DNA of 64,000 nucleotides from Carposina sasakii (GCA_014607495.2 CP053149.1:13094120-13158119), one strand, 5' to 3'; shown: positions 13,000 to 22,314, counted from the first letter of the stretch. Notes: generated by a model from the letters alone, not told the origin. Numbers and translations are program-made.

Positions 13000-13350
13000 G
13001 TGATGATGATGATCTCCGACCGTATTTCAGCCAAGGCGACCAATCTCTACGGAGATTGGCCAGGTACGCAGGAGATATTATAGTGCACAAGTGTGTGCGC
13101 AAACACAGATGCACTTTCTATTCCGTTACTCTCATAGTCTGATGGGACGGAAAGCCGACACGACCGGAGAGATCAGGCACAGGACCAACGGTTTTACGTG
13201 CTTTCCGAGGCACGAGCTAAGTGACAATTTTGCAACATTAAAATCTGTACATGAAATAAATTCATAGGTACAGGCCCGTGACTGGGATCGAACTTACGCC
13301 TCCCGCTTGGAAGGGAAGGTGCACGTCTTAACCACTGGGCTACACGAAGT
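13000..13350 (-). mobile_element. tRNA-derived SINE with RTE-like tail
   Basis: Read on the minus strand from 13350, the head carries a tRNA-like A box (TAGCCCAGTGG) and, after a long anticodon-side region, a B box (AGTTCGATCCC), the internal promoter for RNA polymerase III. The body contains a GTGCCTCGGAAAGCACGTAA segment and the 3' end is an ATCATCATCATC tail. Head, body and tail in this order define a tRNA SINE, and the tail resembles those of RTE-mobilised elements. No flanking duplication was established. Confidence 0.65.
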
Positions 13351-14059
13351 ATTATACTTACCTAGAAAAAATCTAAAACGGACGCTAAGTAGATGAATTT
13401 GTACTCATAAAGCGGCAGTAGGCTCACCCCAACCAATAACTGTAGAAAAGTTTAATTTGCACACTTCTGCCCAATCTTCTTGGGGCAAACGAGCGTGGCC
13501 TATAAGTAGTATTTGTGTAGGTAATAAAGACAAAAGTTTTTTCATGTTACCGTTGTTACTATAATTTCACATGTCGATAGTTCATCTGAAGAAATACCTT
13601 TATGTACCGTCCTAGTTTTCATTTATGGAAATCGGAATTGCAATGATGAAGGAATGACCCGCGGAAACATGTTTGTTAATCTAATTGGTATCAGTCGCAT
13701 ATTTTTAGCCTAGCTACCTCATTTATTGGGTTTTGTATCAAAGTTTTAAAATAGAACAATCTCCTATAGATATTGTGCCCTGTTTATTATATATATATTT
13801 ATGGTGTATCTGTTATATTTATTAATGTTATGGAAAATTAGGTTTGTGGGGCTTCACAGATCAGCTGCATCTCCTTCCGTGTATATCGTAAGAGGCGACT
13901 AAGGAACTCTCTCAGGCTCCTGCAGTTCTGATCTGACTACCCCATTTTGGCATTATAGGCGTGTATATTATTGTGTATGTATATTTTACGGTAAGTTTCG
14001 AATATTTACAAACACTCTCTATCTTTAATTACGGTACTCGATTATATTTCGTATAATCC
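13351..14059. other. AT-rich spacer with a short repeat
   Basis: Nothing gene-like is seen. The only recognisable content is a family B retroposon fragment at about 13847-13945, listed separately. The rest is AT-rich. Confidence 0.3.
13847..13945 (+). repeat. Retroposon fragment, family B
   Basis: A 'GGGGCTTCAC' start is followed by ATCAGCTGCATCTCCTTCCG and AGAGGCGACTAAGGAACTC. The same motif chain is found at 16.1-16.3 (minus), 37.9 (minus), 49.8-49.98 (minus), 58.35-58.55 and 60.3-60.45 kb, and joined to a family A end at 39.2 and perhaps 26.2 kb. It appears to be an upstream portion of the same moth retroposon group. Confidence 0.5.
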
Positions 14060-14453
14060 TATACAGGTGATTTTTGGTCGTCAACGTTCCCGAAAACTAC
14101 GAAATCATCATCACGATCATTTTTCTCCATGGAAGCATACCTGGGAAGTGTCTAGTTCCCAAGATAAGGGTCCAAAGTTGAGTAAAAAGACTGCGTTTTT
14201 CTGCATAAATGCATATTAGACGCGCGTAACAAGATTTTTTCACGAGAAATAATTAATGTCTATGAAAAAACTAGTATAAACACTGGACACTATAAATTTT
14301 GCCCGAGCAAGCTATAAAAATTATGTAAAAAAAAAATATTTCGTTTCCCAGTATTTTTTTGGCATAAACTTACTTTATTTATTATCATATCTGTGATTGG
14401 ATGTATAGAGTACGTACCCTTCGTTAAGGGTGGCAACGAAAAAACATCCAGTA
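14060..14453. mobile_element. Tc1/mariner-type MITE (family F), copy 1
   Basis: The termini read TATACAGGTGATTTTT and, reversed, TACTGGATGTTTTTT, an imperfect inverted repeat starting TAC-GG and flanked by TA, as in Tc1/mariner derivatives. The interior shares long stretches with the minus-strand segment at 40523-40893, including CCCGAAAACTACG, the CATGGAAGCATACCTGGGAA stretch and GTACCCTTCGTTAA. No transposase frame is present; the overlapping ORFs at 14290-14569 (minus) are chance. Confidence 0.5.
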
Positions 14454-14792
14454 TACCTAGGTATTTCCAAATCCAGCATAATGCCACTGGTAAAGCTCGC
14501 TGAAAGATTGGTCCGAAAACAGAGTTGAAGTGCATTAGGAGGCGAGGGCACAAGGGCGAAAGATTGCATACCTGTGAGAAAAGAGTTGGCTATCTACTAT
14601 CGATAGTTTTGATAGCTTATCGATAGTCTACGACTCAAAGTGTGAATTTGGCATTTTGTTCATGTGGCATTTTATTTTGTTTAGATATGGTTATCAGCTA
14701 GATTCAAAATAAAATTAGATGTAATATAATAGGTACTATAGGGGTTTACTGTGGATCAACTACAAAAAGGTTTAATTATCCTCAAAATGGAT
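14454..14792. other. AT-rich spacer
   Basis: Nothing recognisable is seen except a short inverted pair of ATCGATAG motifs near 14595-14620. Confidence 0.3.
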
Positions 14793-14881
14793 ATCATCAT
14801 CGTCATCATAAGCCTATTGCAGTCCACTGCTGGACGTAGGCCTCACCCAGGGCACGCCACAAGATTGCCATGGGGGGGGGT
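14793..14881 (-). repeat. RTE-like retroposon 3' fragment (family A)
   Basis: A CATCATCGTCATCAT tail (plus-strand view) leads into AGCCTATTGCAGTCCACTGC, the reverse complement of the family A 3' end, and stops after about 90 bp in a run of nine G. It is a severely 5'-truncated copy, as expected for target-primed insertion. Confidence 0.6.
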
Positions 14882-15633
14882 ATTGGATATAATTTCAGTT
14901 AATTTACATGAAGATGTGTAAATAAGGTTAAATGAAATAAATGATTGAGAATTGCTGAACTTTAATGGCATCAGTTTGGTACTGACACGGATAAGCAGCA
15001 GTACTTGATCGTTTCAAAATCAATTTAGCGTGACGTTGGACACTTATCGAGTATTGTTGAGATACTTGCCTTGAGTTCCCATCCCTAGCGAGCGCCCAGT
15101 GGGGGGCGTCCGATGATTGATAGTCGGCCGGCTGCAGGCCGCGTGTGAAAGAGACGAGATTATCGCCGGCCAGCTGTGTCTCCTTGTCCCCCACACAGCG
15201 GGCTAGCCACGTAATTGAATGGCAATTACCTGGGCTGTAAATATGACACAAGCGCGTAATTGTAGGAGTGGAGCGCGCGAGGTCCGCTTGTGTGCGCCTT
15301 TGAGATGAAGTATGCGTGTGTGCCTTACCGAACAACAGCTACCGAATTTCGAAAGTGAAGTACGAGACAGCTAATTTGCCAGATTTTGTACGTACTTACA
15401 TACCTCGTTCATGCCTAATTTGTATTTACTTTTTCTAGAAAGTTATTTTTATGTTTACGAGGACAGTTCACCAGAATTCTTTGAGTTGCAATTATTTTGC
15501 ACATTGAGTTATGATTTTTTCCTGTAATAATAATCTTAACGGGAATACCTACATAAATCTCAAGATGGCAGAAAAGGTAACCTTCACAAACACACATTAT
15601 CTATCTACTACAATTACCTTATCATGGGTCAAT
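14882..15633. other. Spacer with a GC-rich island
   Basis: About 15010-15335 is a relatively GC-rich, repeat-free island. A 135-codon minus-strand ORF (14928-15335) covers it, but its composition (Ser/Thr/Arg/Gln-rich, no domain) is that of chance translation of balanced DNA. A regulatory island is the more likely reading. The remainder, 15336-15633, is AT-rich. Confidence 0.3.
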
Positions 15634-15770
15634 CAGCCAATTTCTATAACTGATCTTGAGAGATTTTTTGCATATCTTAGATTTAATCTTCAATTGTTTT
15701 CATACAAAATTTCAAATTAGGAACAAATAAATCCGAGATTCTTTCTGATCTCCCGTATTGAAAATGGCCG
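15634..15770. mobile_element. Diverged Harbinger-type MITE, copy 2
   Basis: The ends (CAGCCAATTTCTATAACTGA and, reversed, CGGCCATTTTCAATACGGGA) and interior (ACTGATCTTGAGAGATTTTT) match the element at 10433-10575 in opposite orientation, with many substitutions. No clean target duplication survives. The 69-codon ORF here is a by-product of the repeat. Confidence 0.45.
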
Positions 15771-16096
15771 TAAGAGACGATTTCCATACAAATTACTAAT
15801 TTATCATTGCTCCTTGCATATTCGATTTCACAACACCAACTTAACAAAAATTTGAGGTACCTACGGCATCATAATTGTAGCTAGCAAGTAATTTAATATC
15901 GGTCTCGGGGAGCAATTTTTTATAATAAACTTTTTATCTAAAATAGCTGCACAATAGAAGAGGAACATGATATTTTCATATTATTTTGAAATAAGTAGTG
16001 TAAAACATACCTACATTTGTTTTATTTTACTACTTCTGTAGGCAGTAATATCTAAAGTGATTATAGTCATTTACGGCTAAGAGAATAAAATTACAC
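15771..16096. other. AT-rich spacer
   Basis: No gene or defined repeat is seen. Confidence 0.3.
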
Positions 16097-16290
16097 ACGG
16101 CCGCGTTCCCAAGTATGGGGGAGCCAGAACTGCAGGATCGCGAACGATATCCTACAGCGACGTTTATCATAGCGGGAAAGATGTAAATAATCAGTAACAC
16201 GTTACTGGTGCATCGTGTGAGAGAAATCGAAATTCCTTTGTGAAATCTTAAGACACGCACGGAAGGAAATGCAGCTGATGTACCTGATGT
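16097..16290 (-). repeat. Retroposon fragment, family B
   Basis: On the minus strand this carries the family B chain ending in CATCAGCTGCATTTCCTTCC, CGTGTCTTAAGATT and AGTAACGTGTTACTGATTA. It matches the fragments at 49.8 and 58.4 kb. The 88-codon ORF at 16030-16296 is repeat-derived. Confidence 0.5.
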
Positions 16291-16297
16291 TGTCACG

Positions 16298-16595
16298 ATG
16301 TTTGTCCGCGATGGACTCCTAAACTACTTAACCGATTTTAAATTAAATTGGCACACCGTGAGTAGTCTGGTCCAACGGAAGGAGTCGCAATTTTATTTTA
16401 TTGCAAATTATTTGTCTATAATTAATTGACAGTCACAATTATTTGTTAACTCCAAAAGATTCTAACGGATGTCGATACTTTTTGACTGGATTGAGTAAGT
16501 AATCAATAGATGGCACTGCTATGGTAAACCGACAAACGTGTCATATAAGCTACAATTCAATTTCCACGCGGACGAAGTCATGGGCGTCCACTAGT
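16298..16595 (+). mobile_element. Helitron/Lep1-like element, diverged copy
   Basis: The 3' end CCACGCGGACGAAGTCATGG GCGTCCACTAGT matches the CACTAGT ends at 11687, 36306 and 43092, while the 5' half (CTACTTAACCGATTTTAAAT) resembles the 'ACCGATTTC' part of the family. The 5' limit is approximate. Confidence 0.45.
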
Positions 16596-17125
16596 ACAAT
16601 TATAAATTATAAAAAAAACCTGCAGGATAAGTGTTAGAGAATCGCTCAATTTCATCATGTCATCAAACTTGATGAAAATGTTTCTCTACTGTCAGCTGTT
16701 TTTAATAAAATAAAGGCTGTTTGTTCGCTAAATAACCAGTTATTTCACTTCATAAAAACCTTACAGTTACTACACTATTGTAATCTGAATAAATAAAACT
16801 TTTGCTAGATTATCAACATGATACAGTTAGTCTTTATTAAAAACATACTGAAATGAATTTAAAACTGTCGGAATATAGGCAAATAAAAGGCTTATTTACT
16901 TACAAGTGTCTTTACGAGCAATTTAAGATTAAGGTTAATATTTAAGTGCAAATTGAACTTTTATGAACAGTGCCGTATAAATAATACCTCTTATGCAGCT
17001 GTAGAGAGAGTTATAAGAATTCAGGAAGGTTGCATAAGAAGGTACTTACAAAATATTTAAAACAAAGGTTTTATTAAAACTAATTTTATTATACTTCCCG
17101 TTCGCTACCGTTCATTATAATGCTA
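16596..17125. other. AT-rich spacer
   Basis: No gene or defined repeat is seen. Confidence 0.3.
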
Positions 17126-17953
17126 TATATATGTCGTGGCCATATCGTAGAATTGATCATTTCATGAAATGGTCGAGCATTTCATGAAATGGTCGCATTT
17201 CATGAAAAGTTCAACTGTCTATTGGCCACATCATGATATGGTTTGGGCAGATCGATGATTAAAAATCGTTTCTCGATATGGGCAACTAAACGCCCGATCA
17301 TTTCATGAAGTGGTCAAGATTATTGATCATATCGTAAAATAGTTACATGAATCACCGGTAGAGGCGCTGCGCGCGTTTTATTTATGTGTGAAGATGGCGG
17401 ATTTTTCTTTTTAGGTTATAAAACAAATTAAAGAGAGTAGGGTGACTATGCAGAAGAAGTTCACGGATAGTGTGTTATATTGTATAATGTATATTAGACT
17501 TAATGGTGGTTTATAATAATATTGTTAAACAAAAACCTTAGATTACGATAGGTTAGGTTAGGTTAGACTATGACAAATGACGCACGAGCCGAGCGAGCGG
17601 AGCGAGCGTGCCCAGGCAGCGTCCGGCGATGTGCCAGATGCGAATCGCTTTTGTAAAGTCTTTTATGTTTTTAAATATTATATTGTGAAAATATCACATA
17701 AATAATAGCAAAAAAATCATACCATCATACCTTATGGTATACTTATATATGGTGTAAGCTCTTACCACATTCGGATTTTATGGACACCCTGTTAATACGA
17801 TTTGGCCAAACGTGGATGACAAAATCGTGAAATGTAGACGATTTAACGATCTGGTCAAATTGAATTGGCCACTTCATGAAATGCGACCACTTCATGAAAT
17901 GCTCGACCATTTCATGAAATGATCAATTTAACAATATGGCCACGACATATATA
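17126..17953. mobile_element. Unclassified inverted-repeat element with reiterated palindromes
   Basis: Both ends start TATATATGTCGTGGCCATAT and continue as inverted repeats for roughly 80 bp. Each arm contains three copies of the palindrome ATTTCATGAAAT (or CTTCATGAAAT), spaced about 17-20 bp (left near 17159, 17179, 17196; right near 17873, 17890, 17909). A further copy lies near 17298. The interior has no coding capacity, but contains a (TTAGG)-like run near 17548 and a GAGCGAGCGGAGCGAGCG stretch. Flanks are (TA)n, so the target duplication cannot be resolved and the superfamily is unknown. Reiterated subterminal palindromes are typical of transposase-binding sites; that role is inferred. 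Confidence 0.55.
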
Positions 17954-18202
17954 CTATATATATTATATATAATTTTTAATATCCGAACAATCGCTATACT
18001 TTTGAATTCGAAAAGTGCGTTTTAAATTTATATAAAAAAAGCTATGATTACCATCAGTACCAACATTGTATTTATTTTAAATAAGTTTTAGTTAAGTATC
18101 TAACATAGTCACGCTTGCACATAGCATATGGTACGATTCCCCGTTACGCCCGGGGCCTGGCACCTGCACCACATTGGGGCCCTTTTGTTTTTATTTCATG
18201 TA
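17954..18202. other. Spacer before the nested hAT/Transib
   Basis: AT-rich sequence followed by a short GC-rich stretch (18140-18185). No gene is seen. Confidence 0.3.
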
Positions 18203-18210
18203 CCTGTAGG
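18203..18210. repeat. Left 8-bp target duplication of hAT element
   Basis: CCTGTAGG occurs immediately left of the hAT end and is repeated exactly at 22315-22322. Eight bases is the length produced by hAT transposases. Confidence 0.75.
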
Positions 18211-18668
18211 CACTGGCGGCTCGTCTTAAGGAGCGCTGGTGCAGTGCACTCCCACCCACGAAGATTACATACACATAGGCAATCTATATTTTTATATATT
18301 TATAATTATCTTTCAATTCTATTATATTTATACAATAGTGTCTACGCATTCGTCTAAAGTAAGTTGTAATCTTATGTATCGAGTGGAAGCCAATGAAACG
18401 AAATTTGGTACGATTCCTAGTACTGTATTCAATGAGTGCGAAAGAGACATACCGACATAGGCCGGCGCGTGAAACAGAAGATTTCGTATGAAAAATTACC
18501 CTAATCTGGATCGCCGCTCCCATTAATTCGTAGTGTGCGTATGCAGCCACTAGATGTCGCTTAGCCCGAGTTAGAAAGCGATATGGCTGTCTTTAATGTG
18601 TTTCATTAGGTCATCTGAATTTTAATAAGAGTTAGGATAGTTTCATTCGTTAAGGGAGTGAACACGCG

Positions 18669-18673
18669 CGGCG
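18669..18673. repeat. Left 5-bp target duplication of Transib
   Basis: CGGCG directly precedes the CACAGTG terminus and is repeated exactly at 22262-22266. A GC-rich 5-bp duplication is the signature of Transib insertion and of RAG-mediated transposition. Confidence 0.8.
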
Positions 18674-19020
18674 CACAGTGGTTCCAATGTATGGGAGGTG
18701 CTGGACATTCGCATCCAAAAAATAAAATTGGTGAATCTTGAGAAACTAATTATGCCATCTTGTTTGGTAGATCAATGTCTTTGAAAGTTATTATTTAAAG
18801 TTTTTTTGTAACTGTTATATTTGAGGAGATAATTGAGAAATAGTATCTTCTTACTATGGAAATGGTCAAACTTACTTACATATCTCTTGATTCCGGCCTC
18901 GTTTCAAGTTGCGGTCTTCGGTATTGTGTTTATATTTGAGAGAACTACAATTAATGCTAACACACATAGTGCGCCAAACGTGCACTTTCTGCGGTACATA
19001 GAGATGTCTATTTTTATATA
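18674..19020 (+). repeat. Transib left terminal inverted repeat
   Basis: It pairs with 21915-22261. The first 73 bases are identical to the inverted right end, after which scattered mismatches appear. Similarity fades after the CTGCGGTACATAGA motif near 19000. The 68-codon ORF at 18833-19039 has an almost identical twin in the other arm because it is simply translated repeat. No RAG-type nonamer is found at 12 or 23 bp from the heptamer; the nearest A-rich run (CCAAAAAAT) begins 34 bp inside it. Confidence 0.85.
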
Positions 19021-19335
19021 CGAAAAAGTTCCATACTGAACACTACAATGAAAGTCATCTTGTAATTTTGATTTTTGACATGTCCAAAATGTAGGTCAAA
19101 TGGTTTGAGAACTAAATTACACTAAAATTGTTAGTGGTAGTATTTATTTAATAAAATTCAAAAAATACGAAAAGCACAACATGCATTATAAATCTATAAA
19201 ATAGTACAGATAAATTTAACTAAAAATGTCTATAAACACAGAGAAAAGACCCTAGTTACACGAATGAGATCTTTTTTTAAACTGTAATAAAAAAATTATT
19301 TATTTATATTTATTTTAATTAAAATTTTAATTTAT
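19021..19335. other. Transib 3' non-coding region
   Basis: The AT-rich sequence lies between the transposase stop codon and the left inverted repeat. On the minus strand AATAAA overlaps the stop codon (19331-19336) and further AATAAA-like hexamers follow, which would serve as polyadenylation signals. Confidence 0.5.
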
Positions 19336-20661
19336 TTATGAATCGTCTTCACAATCATCATCGATCAATTCTGATGCGGAGTCTATTTCGATTAACTCGT
19401 TTATATCGACAAAATTAAATTTACCTGTCTCGGATATAATCAGTTCATAAAATTCTGAGAAACAAGATTTTTTAATAAATTTGTTATACATTGGGCGAAT
19501 ACTTGTAAGAACCGGATCAGAAGATAATAAAAGATTGTGTAGTACATCTTCATTACACGAGACACTGCTATGTTTTCTTGAATGTCCTTCGCGGTACTTT
19601 CTAAATTCTTTATTTCGTGCCTCCGAGGCTTCTTCGGACAAAAAGCCGATAGGCATCATTGAAAAGTTCTCAATGACATCTGGCCCATGGACCAGCAATT
19701 TGTGGAGACTAGACGGCATATAAAACCATGGATATAATTCCACGTAGAGCAAAGTAGTGTCATTACAGAACATACGAAATTTGTCAATGTCGAGTTTCTC
19801 TCCTGAAGATATACACTGTAAAATGACAGCTAGCCTTCTTAAAAGTCTCGCATCTAATCCGGTTAATTCAGCAGATTTTTCTGGGTTTTCAAAAAACCTT
19901 CTAGCACAATTACCGGTGTTGGTGGTTCCACTCCCTTGCTTGACAACATCAAGACGCATTCCAGTTTCTTTTTTGAAGTTTTCTTGAATTGCTGATTTTC
20001 TTTCAGCAACATTCTTCTTTGCTTCATCACCTCTAGCTTGCCATGATTTTATGTCTAATCTGTATGCGATGTGAAGACAACACTCCATGGTCCGGATCCA
20101 TGGATGGAGCGAGCTAAGTCCGTATTTAAACATGTCTTCGTGCACTGGCTTGCTTCTTACTTTACTAATGTCGTTCATCTCATTTGGACGCGCTTTGCAA
20201 ATGTCGCACACTGATGCTGCTGTGCCTGATATGTATGAGTGAATCTTACCATCTATCATCGTCAAATGCAACTGGTGCTTTACACTTACGTCATCGCTCT
20301 TAGTAGGTTGCAGAAGCTTAATCTCTTCTTCGAATTCAGACATCTCCATTTGAACATTTTCTTTTGTTTCTTTGATGAACTTGATTAGGATTGGTCGACA
20401 AAGAGATGTTGACGAGGGCCGCTCATTTTCCCAAATTATTTGGCCAGTTTCGGATGTGAGCCGGATTGGTATAAGACTTGCAACAAATACACTGGCGAAA
20501 TTCGTTTCCTCAGTTTCACTTGTTTTCTGGTGGTAAACACTTTGATCCGAAGCACCGTCAAAGCCCCATTTGCTCACGAGCACCAGGTTTTTCTCCTCAG
20601 TGGTAGAGAGGTTTTGGGTTTGTAGAAGTCTTGTCGTAGTAAGGTCTAGCAACGCTTGCAA
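19336..20661 (-). pseudogene. Transib transposase, catalytic part (third frame segment)
   Basis: The 441-codon segment carries the RNase H-like core. It begins with QALLDLTTTRLLQ, then KWGFDGASDQSVYHQ with Asp35 in the place of the first catalytic Asp of RAG1. A zinc pair follows in VCDICKA (Cys152, Cys155), then SLHPWIRTMECCLHI (about 184-198). The LHKLLVHGPDVIE block has His320 and His325, matching the two zinc-binding His of RAG1 (FHKTLAHVPEIIE). SEEASEARNKEFRKYR has Glu347 aligned with the catalytic Glu of RAG1. The second catalytic Asp is not assigned with confidence: Asp137 (TMIDGK) or the acidic position at Glu193 are candidates. The nominal start is TTG, so this is a continuation of the upstream frame after a frameshift, not an independent gene. 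It ends in an acidic tail (IDDDCEDDS) and TAA. Confidence 0.85.
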
Positions 20662-20942
20662 TTGATTTTAGCAGAGTGTTCAGTAATTGTAACGTCTTCT
20701 TGTTTTGGGTAACATTTCTTTTTTTCTTTCAGAAGCATGTAATAACTGGGATATTGAGCTACTCCTTCTTTAGCATGAAAATCCCGTAAAGTCATATAAC
20801 GCCATTTTGAAAGGTTCATCGACACAAACAAAGCTAGGGCCTTTAGTGGAGATATACATTTATCTGAATCTGTGGTACTCCGTCCGCCAATGAAATCTTT
20901 GATCTTAGAAGCTTCTGTAGGATTTTCCATTAAAAACTTCAT
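20646..20942 (-). pseudogene. Transib transposase, middle part (second frame segment)
   Basis: The 98-codon segment contains KALALFVSMNLSKWRYMTLR and a Lys-rich KEKKKCYPKQ stretch, both of a type common to the region preceding the catalytic core in RAG1-like transposases. The natural reading joins the upstream segment just before the GNDVADIMK sense (around 20951-20965) after a +1 or -2 shift, and joins the downstream frame near 20657 by a one-base shift (AAAATCAATTGCAAG). An intron is less likely because the protein motifs continue across both joins without a gap. Confidence 0.75.
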
Positions 20943-20950
20943 AATATCAG

Positions 20951-21472
20951 CTACATCATTTCCCCTGCAGCCCTAAGACTGCTTTGTGCAGAAAACATAA
21001 TCTCGTCAGTGCTGCTAGATGCCCTAAGTACTTCAGTGCGTCTTTTCTTTTGACGAGGACTTAAATCTTCAAATGGCTTACGAGGAGAGACATGAGTACA
21101 CGTAGAGGCATCGGATTTAGAAGGTAAATTCGTCTGCTCAGTAGTTTCTTCTTCTATTGCGTTCGTAGGTAATACTTGTAAAGGCAAATTATTTTCCTTT
21201 AGGGAATCCGGCCACTGGACTTCAGACTGCAACCACTCTGAGTGTTTATTTAGAAACTTTCCTTCGCTTCTTCCAGCTTGAGACCATTTAGGATAGATCC
21301 GGTAGCAAAATCGACGACACCAGTTCTTTAAGTCTTCTTCGGCACTTTCACAAAGAGAAACGTTGCAATTCGTTTTAAGGACACCGAATAGATGATCAAA
21401 GTCACGTAGATCATTGTGTTTGCGTAAAGCGCAATAAAGGTCAAGATTTGTAACAAATCCACGGAAAGACAT
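20951..21472 (-). pseudogene. Transib transposase, N-terminal part (first frame segment)
   Basis: The open frame extends to 21529, but its first codon there is TTG; the first ATG (MSFRGFVTN) is at 21472 and is the better start, giving about 173 codons. The segment shows a Cys/Trp-containing N-terminal region (LKNWCRRFCYRIYPKWSQAG), then a W..S..(K)FLNKHSEWL motif. A basic, Ser-rich linker and SPRQKKRRTEVLR follow, likely a nuclear localisation signal. It ends at AQSSLRAAGEMM and a stop caused by the first frameshift. Together the three segments give a transposase of about 710 residues. Confidence 0.75.
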
Positions 21473-21914
21473 ATTTATTAGAACGAAATAGAAATCAAAA
21501 CTGATGTAAAATAAAGGATTACCAACCAATTTATACTACACTACCCTCATTACTGCGTACTGCGTACAATTGTTATTCTTGTAATGTTTTAGTACTAATG
21601 ATTTCAATTAATAATCACCTGCATCAAATAATTGTTGAAAATGCTAAAAATTACTCTAAGAATGACATCTGTAATTGATAGAAATGCTAATGACTACTGT
21701 CTTAATGATAATGCAATAATTTCATTAATTAATTATTTAAAAGTCTAAGACCGTCTGTGGATCGATCGTTGCCCTCGTTTGCAAATTAATTAATTAAATT
21801 ATTATTTTTTTATTTCTGCAACATCATTTATCGATACGCATATTTAGAGGGGCCCTTATTCCTCTATGATTTTAACAGAAAATTGTAAGATCCTTGTCAT
21901 TGTAGTATATTATA
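21473..21914. other. Transib 5' non-coding region
   Basis: AT-rich sequence between the transposase start and the right inverted repeat. It would hold the transposase promoter; no specific element can be singled out. Confidence 0.4.
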
Positions 21915-22261
21915 ATATAAAAATCAAACATTTCTATGTACCGCAGAAAGTGCACGTTTGGCGCACTATGTGTGTTAGCATTAATTGTAGTTCCCTCAAA
22001 TATAAACACAATACCGAAGACCGCAACTTGAAACGAGGCCGGAATCAAGAGATATGTAAGTAAGTTTGACCATTTCCATAGTAAGAAAACACTATTTCTC
22101 AATTATCTCCTCAAATATAACAGTTACAAAAAAACTTAAAATAATAACTTTTGAAGACATTGATCTACCAAAAAAGATGGCATAATTCGTTTCTCAAGAT
22201 TCACCAATTTTATTTTTTGGATGCGAATGTCCAGCACCTCCCATACATTGGAACCACTGTG
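21915..22261 (-). repeat. Transib right terminal inverted repeat
   Basis: The inverted partner of 18674-19020, ending CACTGTG on the plus strand (22255-22261). The 76-codon minus-strand ORF at 21872-22102 is the counterpart of the ORF in the left arm and is not a gene. Confidence 0.85.
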
Positions 22262-22266
22262 CGGCG
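22262..22266. repeat. Right 5-bp target duplication of Transib
   Basis: CGGCG, identical to 18669-18673. Confidence 0.8.
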
Positions 22267-22314
22267 TTTCCAAAAATTTGAACTCCCATCTAAAAATGTT
22301 AGTAGCCGCCACTG

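Larger units (their letters stand above)
18674..22261 (-). mobile_element. Transib (RAG1-like) DNA transposon
   Basis: The element is 3588 bp long with termini starting CACAGTG, the same seven bases as the consensus heptamer of V(D)J recombination signals. It has terminal inverted repeats of about 347 bp and an exact 5-bp CGGCG duplication. It encodes on the minus strand a transposase with RAG1-type motifs, in three frames. Transib transposons are the family from which RAG1 is thought to derive, and an active member is known from a noctuid moth. The transposase would cut at the CACAGTG ends by a nick-and-hairpin mechanism. This copy is inserted in a hAT element and carries two frameshifts, so it is probably immobile unless helped in trans. 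Confidence 0.9.
18211..22314. mobile_element. Non-autonomous hAT element split by a Transib insertion
   Basis: The left end CACTGGCGGCT and the inverted right end CAGTGGCGGCT differ at one position, and exact 8-bp duplications CCTGTAGG flank them. The CAGTGGCGGC-type terminus and 8-bp duplication are hallmarks of hAT transposons. Removing the 3588-bp Transib and one copy of its 5-bp duplication leaves about 511 bp with no transposase frame, so this is a non-autonomous hAT that served as the landing site for Transib. The ORFs at 18239-18550 within it have no recognisable domain. Confidence 0.7.

Noticed and set aside
12728..13114. 128-codon minus-strand ORF
   Set aside because: It runs across the SINE tail and body; translated repeat plus island sequence.
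14928..15335. 135-codon minus-strand ORF
   Set aside because: No domain, no splice or promoter context; lies over a balanced-composition island and a spacer, so chance is enough.
17545..17570. TTAGG-like run, possible interstitial telomere repeat
   Set aside because: Only about three units, inside the unclassified element; too short to mean a telomere origin.
18711..18730. RAG-type nonamer in the Transib end
   Set aside because: The A-rich CCAAAAAAT starts 34 bp from the heptamer, not 12 or 23 bp, and both ends are identical, so a recombination-signal-like spacer is not supported.
18833..19039. 68-codon ORF with a near-identical twin at 21872-22102
   Set aside because: The twin ORFs are the two arms of the Transib inverted repeat, not a duplicated gene.
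19336..21529. Transposase as a working host gene with introns
   Set aside because: Protein motifs run on without a gap across both frame changes, and intact inverted repeats and target duplication show a plain transposon copy.
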